This document shows positions 1-6,850 of a stretch of DNA of 64,000 nt, one piece after another (positions within the stretch are counted from its first letter, which is position 1; every line of letters starts with the position of its first letter). The notes under the pieces are model-generated. The model did not search any database, had not been told where the DNA came from, and saw nothing but the letters and a program-made list of their open reading frames with translations. This DNA comes from an uncultured Oscillospiraceae bacterium (GTDB lineage: Bacteria > Bacillota > Clostridia > Oscillospirales > Ruminococcaceae), in contig CAKSLF010000003.1 of assembly GCA_934466455.1 (NCBI GenBank), forward strand, positions 1-64,000, written 5' to 3'. Made by a program: the position numbers and the translations under genes.

Positions 1-246
1 CAGAGAAAAGATGTACTCCATCAGCTCTGTCATTTCGGTGCGTGTGAGATCTTTGACCTCCGGGGCAAGGCTCTCAACCGTGCCGCCCAGATTGCAAAGG
101 CGGTGGGTGCGCTTGGTGCGTTCGCCTTTCTCCGGATATTTCTTTCTGTTCTCCAGACGCTCCAGCTTGTGCTGTTTCTGTAAAAGCTGTGTCTCTGTTC
201 GCTTCTTTTCGGCTCGAAGCTGTTCGAGGGTTTTCGGTTTTGTCAT
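1..246 (-). CDS. DUF3847 protein (partial, runs off left edge)
   Basis: Open reading frame on the minus strand from an ATG at 246 with AGGAGG about 8 nt upstream; it continues beyond base 1, so only the first 82 residues are visible. The lysine/arginine-rich N-terminus (MTKPKTLEQL, then RKYPEKGERTKRTHRLCNLGG) matches what I know of the DUF3847 family, small basic proteins carried beside relaxase genes on integrative and conjugative or mobilisable elements of gut Firmicutes. No enzymatic function is known to me. Its presence suggests that the left edge of the window lies in or next to a mobile element. The rest of that element, if present, is outside the window. Confidence 0.75.
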   Translation of the reverse strand, partial: MTKPKTLEQLRAEKKRTETQLLQKQHKLERLENRKKYPEKGERTKRTHRLCNLGGTVESLAPEVKDLTRTEMTELMEYIFSL

Positions 247-284
247 TGTGATTGACCTCCTTTTTGGATTTTGGGGATAAAAAA

Positions 285-325
285 AGACCGTCAACTTTTC
301 GCATAGTGCGACCAGTCAACGGTCT
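285..325 (-). terminator. Hairpin module, imperfect copy of the 19744-19780 terminator
   Basis: The arms AGACCGT (285-291) and ACGGTCT (319-325) enclose an inner CGCA/TGCG pair, and a T-run follows on the minus strand. The sequence and its flank (TTCGGTATTCG just to the right) resemble the perfect hairpin at 19744-19780, so both belong to one dispersed module. It would terminate minus-strand transcription coming from the GNAT gene. Confidence 0.5.
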
Positions 326-540
326 GTTTTTCGGTATTCGTTTTTCCAAACTTGCTGGCGGCGAACAGCATTTTATGCTGTTTGCGGACGGCAAGTCCAC
401 AAGGGATAGACGCGCAAGCGTCGCAAGGGAGTGCAGTTCCCTTGACGAAACATTCTCGGTTGGGCAGTTTTTCTCTGCTGACCGGGAATGAAGCTCCGCA
501 GGACGCACTACTCTCGACAGAGAGTATAGAAGTGCGCCCT
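326..540. other. Non-coding accessory spacer
   Basis: No convincing gene. The stretch has short inverted repeats (AACAGCA/TGCTGTT at 364-380, GACGC/GCGTC near 406-418, AGGGA/TCCCT near 427-441). The open frames here are short and lack ribosome-binding sites. The dense small hairpins and position beside a DUF3847 gene suggest non-coding mobile-element DNA; that is inference. Confidence 0.4.
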
Positions 541-577
541 TTAGTTCCTAAAGGGATTTTATCAGTTCGCCAAACTG
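541..577 (-). repeat. 37-nt stop-codon-proximal module, copy 1
   Basis: A 37-nt sequence beginning TTAGTTCCTAAAGGG and ending CAAACTG, 36/37 identical to 20062-20098. It lies 4 nt after the stop codon of the GNAT gene in transcription direction. Its end contains a small inverted repeat (CAGTT, 5-nt loop, AACTG; 563-577). In both copies it marks the 3' end of a short minus-strand gene whose 5' end is the longer promoter repeat. Confidence 0.7.
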
Positions 578-581
578 TAAT

Positions 582-1022
582 TTATGTCAATGCGAACTCA
601 ATCTCATCAAGTTTATTTGTTATTGCGTTCTTTCTCCCTGTCGCCTTAAAGCCTATTCGACGATAGAGTCTCTCAGCATTTATATTATTCTCAAGAATCC
701 ACAGCGTAGGGGTATCCGTACATTGGCCTACTGCGTATAGTAACAATTTCGTTCCATAACCCATGTTTTGCATATCTGGAAGAATATAAAGATCCTCTAT
801 TAAACCCTTTGTTACAGAAACAACCCCTATTGGTTTTTCTTCTACAAGCATATAGAGCTTTGTTCCGTTGTTCATCTTGTTTCTCAAATACTCCCGTTGC
901 CGATCTGGCGTGTGTGTTTCTATGAAATCAGGAGTACAAAATGCACGATGCGATTCCTTCCAGGATATTGAATGGATGGTTGCGGCTTGAAGAAGATTTG
1001 TTTCATCTACAGGTACTATCAT
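582..1022 (-). CDS. GNAT family N-acetyltransferase
   Basis: A protein of 146 residues from the ATG at 1022, chosen because GGAGG (1028-1032) sits 5 nt upstream; a longer in-frame start lies in repeat DNA. The fold is recognisable from the C-terminal half: an LYILPDMQNMGYGTKLL segment matches the acetyl-CoA pyrophosphate loop (Q/R-x-x-G-x-G/A type) and NINAERLYRRIGF matches the GNAT motif B (N-x-x-A-x-x-L-Y-x-x-x-G-F). It should transfer an acetyl group from acetyl-CoA to an unidentified amine. The gene is enclosed by two dispersed repeats (541-577 downstream, 1034-1154 upstream) that recur around unrelated small genes near 20 kb, so it looks like exchangeable cargo. Transcription most likely starts from the extended -10 element inside the upstream repeat. 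Confidence 0.8.
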   Translation of the reverse strand: MIVPVDETNLLQAATIHSISWKESHRAFCTPDFIETHTPDRQREYLRNKMNNGTKLYMLVEEKPIGVVSVTKGLIEDLYILPDMQNMGYGTKLLLYAVGQCTDTPTLWILENNINAERLYRRIGFKATGRKNAITNKLDEIEFALT

Positions 1023-1033
1023 ACTTACCTCCA

Positions 1034-1154
1034 CAAATTCCGATTTGTTGCTCACTTTTCGTATTCAAATTATACCATAAAACTTGTGAACAGTTCTACC
1101 GCAACTTTGGACTATATGAGAAAAGTCCGAACAGTTTTCTGCCCGGACTTTCTC
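1034..1154 (-). repeat. Promoter/terminator repeat, copy 1 of 3
   Basis: About 120 nt shared, with few mismatches, with 20331-20450 and 20974-21095. Read on the minus strand it begins with a small GC hairpin (GTCCG/CGGAC) followed by T-rich sequence, then an extended -10 box TGGTATAAT, and ends just before the Shine-Dalgarno of the next gene. It thus terminates the upstream gene (zinc ribbon, stop at 1161) and provides a promoter for the GNAT gene. Confidence 0.75.
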
Positions 1155-1160
1155 ATTTGA

Positions 1161-1382
1161 TTACGCAATCTGCGCTCCTTTCTGCGGCTCTCGTGTGGGT
1201 AGCTGGCTGACCGGAACGAACACGCCCTTTGCAATGTCCTCCGCACGAATGGCGGCTTTCTTGGCTTCGATTTCTGCCTTTTTCCGCTTCTTGATTTTGT
1301 CCTCGTATCGCTTCTGCGCTCCGCACCCGGCGCAAAAGGTAGAATCATCCGGAATTTCTTTTCCGCATTTTTGACAGAACAT
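1161..1382 (-). CDS. Small zinc-ribbon protein
   Basis: 73 residues from the ATG at 1382, preferred over the ATG at 1391 because the GGGG ribosome-binding site is then about 9 nt away and because such proteins usually begin with the first zinc knuckle. The N-terminus MFCQKCGKEI and a second pair CAGCGA form a CxxC...CxxC zinc ribbon; the remainder is a lysine/alanine-rich helix (about residues 25-55). No catalytic features. Function unknown; such proteins are common in Clostridia. It is divergent from the XRE regulator at 1514 and shares an intergenic palindrome with it, so it may belong to that regulator's circuit. Confidence 0.6.
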   Translation of the reverse strand: MFCQKCGKEIPDDSTFCAGCGAQKRYEDKIKKRKKAEIEAKKAAIRAEDIAKGVFVPVSQLPTREPQKGAQIA

Positions 1383-1420
1383 AAAATACATCCCCTTTTG
1401 ATATTTATTTCCCCAATTAT

Positions 1421-1437
1421 ATGATGTAATACATCAT
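1421..1437. promoter_or_regulatory. Palindromic operator of the XRE regulator (putative)
   Basis: Perfect 17-nt palindrome ATGATGTAATACATCAT centred at 1429, between two divergent genes. Related half-sites follow (GCATCAT near 1453, GATGTATT near 1491), the last just before the ribosome-binding site of the XRE gene. Spacing and symmetry fit autoregulation by a dimeric HTH protein; binding is inferred. Confidence 0.55.
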
Positions 1438-1513
1438 TTTTTAATAGAGTAATTGCATCATTTAATGAATTAACAGAGCATACTAAAATTGATGTATTAA
1501 AGGAGGCGATGGT

Positions 1514-1855
1514 ATGAGCACGGACCCTAAAATAAACAGAGAGCTTGGAGAAAAAATAAGAGCCGTAAGGAAGGCTCGGGGCTATACACGGGAAGCCTTG
1601 GCGGAGCGCATAGATGTAAGCTCACGCTTCCTTGCGGATATAGAAGCGGGAAAGGTCGGTGCTTCCCTTATAACATTAAAAAGAGTATGCCAAACCCTCG
1701 GAACTTCGGCGGATTACCTCCTTGGCATATCCGAAAAAGCCGAAGCCGAATCGCCGGCGGAAGAAGCAGCGGAAAGAATAAAACAGCTTGACCCAAAAAA
1801 TGCCGTATATCTTAACGAAATCGTAAGGGCTTTTTGCAAAGCCGTAAAAGAATAA
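1514..1855 (+). CDS. XRE-family transcriptional regulator
   Basis: 113 residues, ATG at 1514 with AGGAGG 7 nt upstream; an overlapping ATG at 1509 is out of frame. Residues 12-70 form a canonical Cro/C1-type helix-turn-helix (EKIRAVRKARGYTREALAERI ... SSRFLADIEAG ... LKRVCQTLGTSADYLLG). The C-terminal 35 residues are acidic then helical and may dimerise. It sits alone, followed by a strong terminator, and faces a divergent zinc-ribbon gene across a palindrome, so autoregulation is likely. Regulators of this size and type are frequent on mobile elements, in line with the DUF3847 gene nearby. Confidence 0.85.
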   Translation: MSTDPKINRELGEKIRAVRKARGYTREALAERIDVSSRFLADIEAGKVGASLITLKRVCQTLGTSADYLLGISEKAEAESPAEEAAERIKQLDPKNAVYLNEIVRAFCKAVKE

Positions 1856-1864
1856 GTAAATGCC

Positions 1865-1898
1865 AAAAACCCCCGCCGTGAAAACGGCGGGGGTTTTT
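1865..1898. terminator. Rho-independent terminator (bidirectional)
   Basis: CCCCCGCCGT/ACGGCGGGGG stem with AAAAA before and TTTTT after, placed between the convergent XRE gene and the minus-strand gene at 1944. Confidence 0.9.
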
Positions 1899-1943
1899 GG
1901 TCATATATCATCAAAAAAGAGGATATGAAAAAGCGTTAAGCAA

Positions 1944-2513
1944 TTAAAGCTGCGCTCCGCAAAGGGGGCAGAAATGGGCGTCCGGCTCAACTGTCGCTCC
2001 GCAAAGGGGGCAGAGTCTTTCGCTTTGTTCGGCGGCACCTTCACAGCAGCCGCAAACGGGTCTTTCTTCGTTTACAAGGGGAAGGACAACGGGCTCTCCG
2101 GCGGGTTCTTCCGTTTTATCGCAGCAACAGGAACATTCTTCCTTTGCAGGCTCCTCACACTTACAGCCGCTGCCTTCTTCTGCGGCGCAGGCGCAGGGAG
2201 CGGCGTCCTTCGGGGCGTTTATAGCCTCAATTTCTCTGCGGAAGCCCTCTATATTGCTGCGGCAGTTTTTAATTCCTTCAAACATATTCATAACATCGCC
2301 GTCGAGAATTTCGCCGGAATCCAGCTTTGCGATGTAATATTCTCCGATTTTAAGGGTAATTGCGGAGATGTTGCGTTCCTCGGCGTTGATTTTTGAATTA
2401 AGCTTTCCGGTTTCGATTACGCTTTCTGTTTTTTCGGTTGCAGCCTTTGCAAGGCTTGCGGTTTTTTCGCCTGCAGCCTTTGCAAAATCATTTATTTTAT
2501 CAAAAAGTGCCAT
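1944..2513 (-). CDS. Coiled-coil, cysteine-rich zinc-ribbon protein
   Basis: 189 residues, ATG at 2513 with AGGAGC about 8 nt upstream. Residues 1-100 form a long amphipathic helix region (FAKAAGEKTASLAKAATEKT) typical of coiled-coil zinc-ribbon proteins of Clostridia. Residues 105-140 hold clustered cysteines (CACAAEEGSGCKCEE, CSCCCD), then CGCC, and the C-terminus carries two CPLCGA knuckles (CxxC x ~13 CxxC) forming a zinc ribbon. The middle cluster suggests extra metal binding or disulfide chemistry, but it is not a motif I can assign. Function unknown. It stands alone before the feoAB operon on the opposite strand. Confidence 0.65.
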   Translation of the reverse strand: MALFDKINDFAKAAGEKTASLAKAATEKTESVIETGKLNSKINAEERNISAITLKIGEYYIAKLDSGEILDGDVMNMFEGIKNCRSNIEGFRREIEAINAPKDAAPCACAAEEGSGCKCEEPAKEECSCCCDKTEEPAGEPVVLPLVNEERPVCGCCEGAAEQSERLCPLCGATVEPDAHFCPLCGAQL

Positions 2514-2705
2514 AAAAATTGCTCCTTAAATAGGTTTGTTTTGATTGTAAAATATTTTACCATCAAAACAGGCAAAAATCATCAAAAATTAGTTTATTAA
2601 GTGTGAATTTTTTGCGAACGCCGCCAACAGAACCATATAACCCGCTTTCTCATATTTTGATAAGGGAGGAAACTCCAATCAAAAGGGAAAAGAGGAGATA
2701 GACTT

Positions 2706-2942
2706 ATGCGGCAAATTCCGCTTTGTGATATGAAGCCCGGTACATACGCCAAGGTGGTGCGGCTTGATACCGAGGGCTATCTGCGCCGCCGCTTTATGGA
2801 TATAGGGCTTGTGGAGGGGACCCAGGTGGAATGTCTTCGCCAAAGCCCTGCGGGCGACCCAAAGGCATATCTTATTCGAGGGGCGGTTATTGCAATAAGA
2901 GAAGAGGACGCAGCCACCGTTATTGCGGAGGCGGCTTTATGA
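2706..2942 (+). CDS. feoA: Ferrous iron transport protein A
   Basis: 78 residues, ATG at 2706 with AGAGGAG upstream. The protein is one SH3-like FeoA domain: PLCDMKPGTYAKVVRL at the start, RRRFMDIGLVEGTQVE in the middle, and the closing RGAVIAIREEDAATVIAE strands. FeoA is a small cytoplasmic partner of the FeoB transporter. The stop codon overlaps the feoB start by 4 nt (ATGA), indicating translational coupling. I do not see a clear Fur box in the 190 nt upstream. Confidence 0.95.
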   Translation: MRQIPLCDMKPGTYAKVVRLDTEGYLRRRFMDIGLVEGTQVECLRQSPAGDPKAYLIRGAVIAIREEDAATVIAEAAL

Positions 2943-4993
2943 CGCCGGTGATTGCCCTTGCGGGCAACCCGAATGTGGGAAAAAGCACGGTGTTTAATGC
3001 AATAACGGGGCTGCGTCAGCATACGGGAAACTGGAGCGGAAAAACCGTAGGAATTGCCGAGGGGCGTTTTCGCCAAGGGGGAAAGGAATTTCGCCTTGCG
3101 GATTTGCCCGGAGCATATTCCCTTACCGCAGATTCCGCCGAGGAGGAGGTCGCCAGAAATTTTCTTTGCTTTGAGCATCCGGACGCAGCTGTTGTTGTGT
3201 GCGATGCCTGCTGCCTTGAGCGCAATCTCATTTTTGCTATACAGGTTGCGCAGATAATACCAAAGACTATGATATGTGTAAATATGATGGACGAAGCCCG
3301 CCACAGAGGAATAAAAATTGACCTTGCGGCTCTTGAAGAGGAGATGGGCATACCCGCAATAGGCATTTCCGCCGCAAGATATGAGGGGCTTGACGAGCTT
3401 GAAGAAAAAATGGCGCAGCTTGTAAAGGGAGAGCTGCATACGGTTTTTATTCCCGTTCGCTATCCAAAGGCAATAGAAAAAGCGGAGGAAAGCCTTGCTC
3501 CGGCGGTGAGAAAAAAGTATGGCTTTTGCACCGATTTTCCGGTGCTCAAGCTGCTTGAAAATGAGCGGGGCTTTGTTGCGGAGCTTGAAAAACGCTTTGG
3601 CGGAATAAGCTCCGATGCGGAAATGACAGGAGCAATAGGCAGGGCAAATCGAATAATGCGGGAGGGCGGAATTACAAAAAAGAATGTTTCCGACAAGCTT
3701 TCTGCCTGTGCGGTATTGCGGGCGGAGGAAATATGCCTTTCCGCCGTTGACGCAAGCCGCCAAAAAGCAACGCTTAGGGATGAAAAAATAGATTCGGTGC
3801 TCACGGGGAAAATATGGGGAATACCAACGATGCTTATTTTGTTTGCGGCAATTTTTTGGGTCACGGTTTCCGGCGCAAACTATCCGTCCCAATGGCTTTC
3901 GGCGGGCTTTGCGGCGGCGGAAAACTGGATCTGCGCCGGGCTTGCGGCAATAAACCTTCCCCCGGTGCTCACGGATGTGCTCATAAACGGGGTTTGGCGG
4001 GTATTAAGCTGGGTCGTTTCCGTAATGCTTCCGCCGATGGCGATTTTCTTTCCGCTTTTTACCCTTTTGGAGGATTTGGGATACCTTCCAAGGGTGGCTT
4101 TTAACCTTGATAGGGGATTCAAAACCGCAGGAGCATGCGGAAAACAGGCTCTTACCATGTGTATGGGGCTTGGCTGCGGGGCGGTTGGAGTAACCGGTGC
4201 AAGAATTATAGATTCCCCGAGGGAGCGTCTTATTGCCATAATAACGAACAGCTTTATGCCCTGTAACGGCAGGTTCCCGGCAATGATTGCGCTTATATCA
4301 ATGTTCTTTGCGGCGGGGCAAAGGTTCTCCTCGGCAATAAGCGCAATGCTTATGACCTTTGCGATAGTCCTTTCCGTCGGAATGACAATGCTTGTTTCCC
4401 GGGTGCTTTCAAAAACGGTGCTCAAAGGCGTTCCGGCAAGCTTTACGCTGGAGCTTCCGCCATACAGGATACCAAAGGTAGGAAAGGTGCTTGTCCGTTC
4501 GGTGCTCGACAGAACCATAGTTGTGCTTGGGCGGGCGGCTGCCGTGGCGATACCCGCCGGTGTTGTAATATGGGCGTGCTCAAATATTTGTGTGGGCGAT
4601 AAAACCGTGCTCAAAGCCGCCGCCGAGCTTCTCGACCCGTTTGCAAGGGTATTCGGAATGGATGGAAATGTGCTCTGCGGATTTATCCTTTCTCTTCCGG
4701 CAAACGAGATAGCTCTTCCGATAATGGCGATGGGCTATTCCGGCGGGGAGCTTGCGGAGATAGCCTCCCTTGAAAAAACGGCGGAGCTTTTTGCGGCAAA
4801 CGGCTTTGGCGTATTGAACGCAGCCTGCACGATAATTTTTATTCTTTTCCATTGGCCCTGCGCCACAACTATTTTTACCATATGGAAAGAAACAAAAAGC
4901 ATAAAATGGACCGCTCTTTCGGTCGCCGTACCGCTTATAACAGGGCTTTTGCTGTGCTTTTTGCTTAATACTGCGGTAAAAGTATTTATATAA
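2939..4993 (+). CDS. feoB: Ferrous iron transporter FeoB
   Basis: 684 residues from the ATG at 2939, which overlaps the feoA stop; longer frame is ignored because it would lie inside feoA. The N-terminal G domain has G1 GNPNVGKST (residues 8-16), G3 DLPGAYSL, G4 NMMD and a G5 SA motif; a helical spacer follows to about residue 290. The membrane part contains the FeoB gate motifs CMGLGCGAVG and the conserved NSFMPCNGR segment with its cysteine, and about ten hydrophobic helices. It imports Fe2+ across the cytoplasmic membrane, the form available to anaerobes. Length is near the usual 650-750. The gene contains seven copies of the GTGCTCA heptamer discussed in the findings, more than any other gene here. 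Confidence 0.96.
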   Translation: MTPVIALAGNPNVGKSTVFNAITGLRQHTGNWSGKTVGIAEGRFRQGGKEFRLADLPGAYSLTADSAEEEVARNFLCFEHPDAAVVVCDACCLERNLIFAIQVAQIIPKTMICVNMMDEARHRGIKIDLAALEEEMGIPAIGISAARYEGLDELEEKMAQLVKGELHTVFIPVRYPKAIEKAEESLAPAVRKKYGFCTDFPVLKLLENERGFVAELEKRFGGISSDAEMTGAIGRANRIMREGGITKKNVSDKLSACAVLRAEEICLSAVDASRQKATLRDEKIDSVLTGKIWGIPTMLILFAAIFWVTVSGANYPSQWLSAGFAAAENWICAGLAAINLPPVLTDVLINGVWRVLSWVVSVMLPPMAIFFPLFTLLEDLGYLPRVAFNLDRGFKTAGACGKQALTMCMGLGCGAVGVTGARIIDSPRERLIAIITNSFMPCNGRFPAMIALISMFFAAGQRFSSAISAMLMTFAIVLSVGMTMLVSRVLSKTVLKGVPASFTLELPPYRIPKVGKVLVRSVLDRTIVVLGRAAAVAIPAGVVIWACSNICVGDKTVLKAAAELLDPFARVFGMDGNVLCGFILSLPANEIALPIMAMGYSGGELAEIASLEKTAELFAANGFGVLNAACTIIFILFHWPCATTIFTIWKETKSIKWTALSVAVPLITGLLLCFLLNTAVKVFI

Positions 4994-5005
4994 GCGGAAA
5001 AAGCC

Positions 5006-5033
5006 TTGATATTTTCCGCAGAGATGATATAAT
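5006..5033 (+). promoter_or_regulatory. Promoter of the PH-domain/macrodomain pair
   Basis: TTGATA (5006-5011), 16-nt spacer, TATAAT (5028-5033). A short GCGGAAAA/TTTTCCGC inverted repeat (4994-5020) overlaps it and may end feoB transcription. Confidence 0.6.
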
Positions 5034-5057
5034 ATAACGGAAAGGGTGAGTTTTTAT

Positions 5058-5438
5058 ATGACCTATCAAGAGAGAAAGCGATGGCTTCTTTTCGGTCTTC
5101 CGTTTACATTTACAAAATATACGCTTACGGAGGAGCAAATAATAATTAACACCGGTTTTTTGAATCAGGAGGAGAATAACTGCTATATGTATAAAGTGCA
5201 GGATACCGTTCTCTCAACAAGCCTGCTTCAAAGAATGGTCGGAATTGGAACAGTAACCTGCAAAACCGGCGATGTTACGCACCCCCAGCTCGTGATGAAA
5301 AATATAAAAAACGCCCGTGCGATAAAGGACTTTATCGTAGAAAATTCAGAAGAGCAGCGTATGAAGCGCAGAACGATAAATACGCTGAACATTGATGCCG
5401 ATGCTGACCCTTCGGATTTTGACGGCGATTTTAACTAA
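5058..5438 (+). CDS. PH-domain (DUF304-type) protein
   Basis: 126 residues from the ATG at 5058 with AAAGGGTGAG upstream; an in-frame GTG at 5046 overlaps that site and is less likely. The sequence LFGLPFTFTKYTLTEEQIIINTGFLNQEENNCYMYKVQDTV style is that of the bacterial PH domain (bPH2/DUF304): alternating strands followed by the R-x-x-G-x-G-T segment (RMVGIGTVTC), then a helix (NARAIKDFIVENSEEQR). The usual N-terminal membrane helices are missing, so this is a soluble short version. The acidic tail is probably disordered. Function unknown. It is followed 18 nt later by the macrodomain gene and likely co-transcribed with it. Confidence 0.75.
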   Translation: MTYQERKRWLLFGLPFTFTKYTLTEEQIIINTGFLNQEENNCYMYKVQDTVLSTSLLQRMVGIGTVTCKTGDVTHPQLVMKNIKNARAIKDFIVENSEEQRMKRRTINTLNIDADADPSDFDGDFN

Positions 5439-5456
5439 AGAAAGGAAAGAACAGCA

Positions 5457-5990
5457 ATGTCAAATTTCTCCGTTGTTAAAGGTAATATCGTAAATATGAA
5501 GGTTGACGCAATTGTCAACGCAACCAACACCAGCCTTATCGGAGGCGACGGTATAGACGGCGCAATCCACCGTGCCGCAGGAGCAGAGCTTATAAGCTGC
5601 TGCCGCAAAATCGGCGGCTGCAAAACCGGCGAAGCGGTTATAACCCCCGGATTTAAGCTTGACGCAAAATATATAATCCATACCGTCGGTCCCGTTTGGA
5701 ACAACGGTCTTACAAACGAAGCGGAGCTTCTTCGCCAGTGCTATGTAAAATGCCTTGACCTTGCTGTGGAATATAATTGCAGAACCATTGTGTTCCCCTC
5801 AATTTCCACCGGCGCAAACCGCTTCCCGCTTGCAAAGGCTGCGGAAATCGCAATCAATACCATAATCGAATATCTTGAGCAGGATACCTGCCTTGAGGAT
5901 GTAAAAATCGTTTGCTTTGATTTTAATACAAAAGCCGCATATGACAAAGTTATGCGTGACCTCGGAAGACTTTCCGATGACGAGGACTGA
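5457..5990 (+). CDS. Macrodomain ADP-ribose hydrolase
   Basis: 177 residues, ATG at 5457 with AAAGGAAAG upstream. It is a single macrodomain of the YmdB/AF1521 class: D-A-I-V-N-A-T-N near residue 17-24 (adenine and distal ribose binding), the GGDGIDGAIHRAAG loop (29-42), GEAVITPGF, and the second phosphate loop SISTGANRFP (about 118-127). Members hydrolyse O-acetyl-ADP-ribose or remove mono-ADP-ribose from proteins. The catalytic Asn/Asp pair is present in the first loop. The hydrophilic acidic C-terminus (LSDDED) is unremarkable. A strong terminator follows. Confidence 0.92.
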   Translation: MSNFSVVKGNIVNMKVDAIVNATNTSLIGGDGIDGAIHRAAGAELISCCRKIGGCKTGEAVITPGFKLDAKYIIHTVGPVWNNGLTNEAELLRQCYVKCLDLAVEYNCRTIVFPSISTGANRFPLAKAAEIAINTIIEYLEQDTCLEDVKIVCFDFNTKAAYDKVMRDLGRLSDDED

Positions 5991-6010
5991 TAAAAAGCGT
6001 TTTATTCAAT

Positions 6011-6040
6011 GCCTCCCCAAAAGGGGAGGCATCTTTTTTT
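6011..6040 (+). terminator. Rho-independent terminator
   Basis: GCCTCCCC/GGGGAGGC with a 4-nt AAAA loop, then a T-run; ends the PH-domain/macrodomain unit. Confidence 0.9.
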
Positions 6041-6132
6041 GTCAGGACAAATTTTTTCAAAAAATAATTTTTGGGTGGAAAAATTCATAAACATAGGTTA
6101 TAATATTATTGCCGAAAGGAGGGAAGCAACCG

Positions 6133-6711
6133 TTGGAGGACCTAAAATTTATAACTGCGGCGAATATAATAAGCCTTCGCACAAAAGCGGGAATGACCCA
6201 GGCGCAGCTTGCGGAGCTTCTCAACTATTCGGATAAAAGTGTTTCAAAGTGGGAACGGGCAGAGGCTGTTCCGGACGCATATGTTCTTAAACATATGTCG
6301 GAGATTTTCGGAGTAACCGTTGATTATCTGCTTTCCTCCCATAGCGATTGGGAACCGGTTTCAAAAAAACAAAAACGCCGCTATCGCAGCGAAGTTATAA
6401 CCCTTATTGCCATGGCGGGAATATGGACCCTTGCGCTGTTTGTTTTTATAATCGGATGGATTCTCGGGCATACATTCTGGATGACCTTTGTATACGCCGT
6501 TCCAATATCGCTGATTACGCTTTTGGTGTTTAACTCCGTTTGGGAGAACGGAAAAAGGAACTATTATATCGTTTCCACCCTTGTCGCAAGCATTTTTGTG
6601 ATGGTATATCTTACGCTTTTTCGATGGAATCCGTGGCAGCTGTTCATTTTGCTTGTTCCGGCAGAGATTATAGTGTTCCTTGGGTTTAAGGTAAAAAAAC
6701 CGCTTGAATAA
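6133..6711 (+). CDS. XRE-family regulator with membrane-embedded C-terminus
   Basis: 192 residues from a TTG at 6133, chosen because AAAGGAGGG lies about 10 nt upstream; a frame opening at 6109 has no such site. Residues 9-70 form a helix-turn-helix (ISLRTKAGMTQAQLAELL ... DKSVSKWERAEAVPDAYVLKHMSEIFGVTVDYLL). The C-terminal 110 residues hold four hydrophobic helices with a short basic cytoplasmic hinge (KKQKRRYRSE). Such membrane-tethered XRE proteins are common in Firmicutes and are thought to respond to envelope or membrane cues. It is a single-gene unit ended by a palindromic terminator; its target is not visible. Confidence 0.82.
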   Translation: MEDLKFITAANIISLRTKAGMTQAQLAELLNYSDKSVSKWERAEAVPDAYVLKHMSEIFGVTVDYLLSSHSDWEPVSKKQKRRYRSEVITLIAMAGIWTLALFVFIIGWILGHTFWMTFVYAVPISLITLLVFNSVWENGKRNYYIVSTLVASIFVMVYLTLFRWNPWQLFILLVPAEIIVFLGFKVKKPLE

Positions 6712-6725
6712 GCCATTCTACTTGT

Positions 6726-6758
6726 AGTAGAGTTTGCATTTGCAAACTCTACTTTTTG
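6726..6758. terminator. Rho-independent terminator
   Basis: 13-bp perfect inverted repeat AGTAGAGTTTGCA/TGCAAACTCTACT with a TT loop and trailing TTTT. Confidence 0.85.
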
Positions 6759-6850
6759 TTTTCAAAGAGTATAGTCCCAATTTGTTGCCTTTTTTGCGGT
6801 GCAAGGGTATCATAAAAGCATAGACGATTTTTATAAAAGGAGAAAACGAT

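Noticed and set aside
2777..3892. 371-codon minus-strand open frame over feoAB
   Set aside because: Entirely antisense to well-conserved feoA and feoB; Cys/Arg-rich composition typical of shadow frames, no ribosome-binding site.
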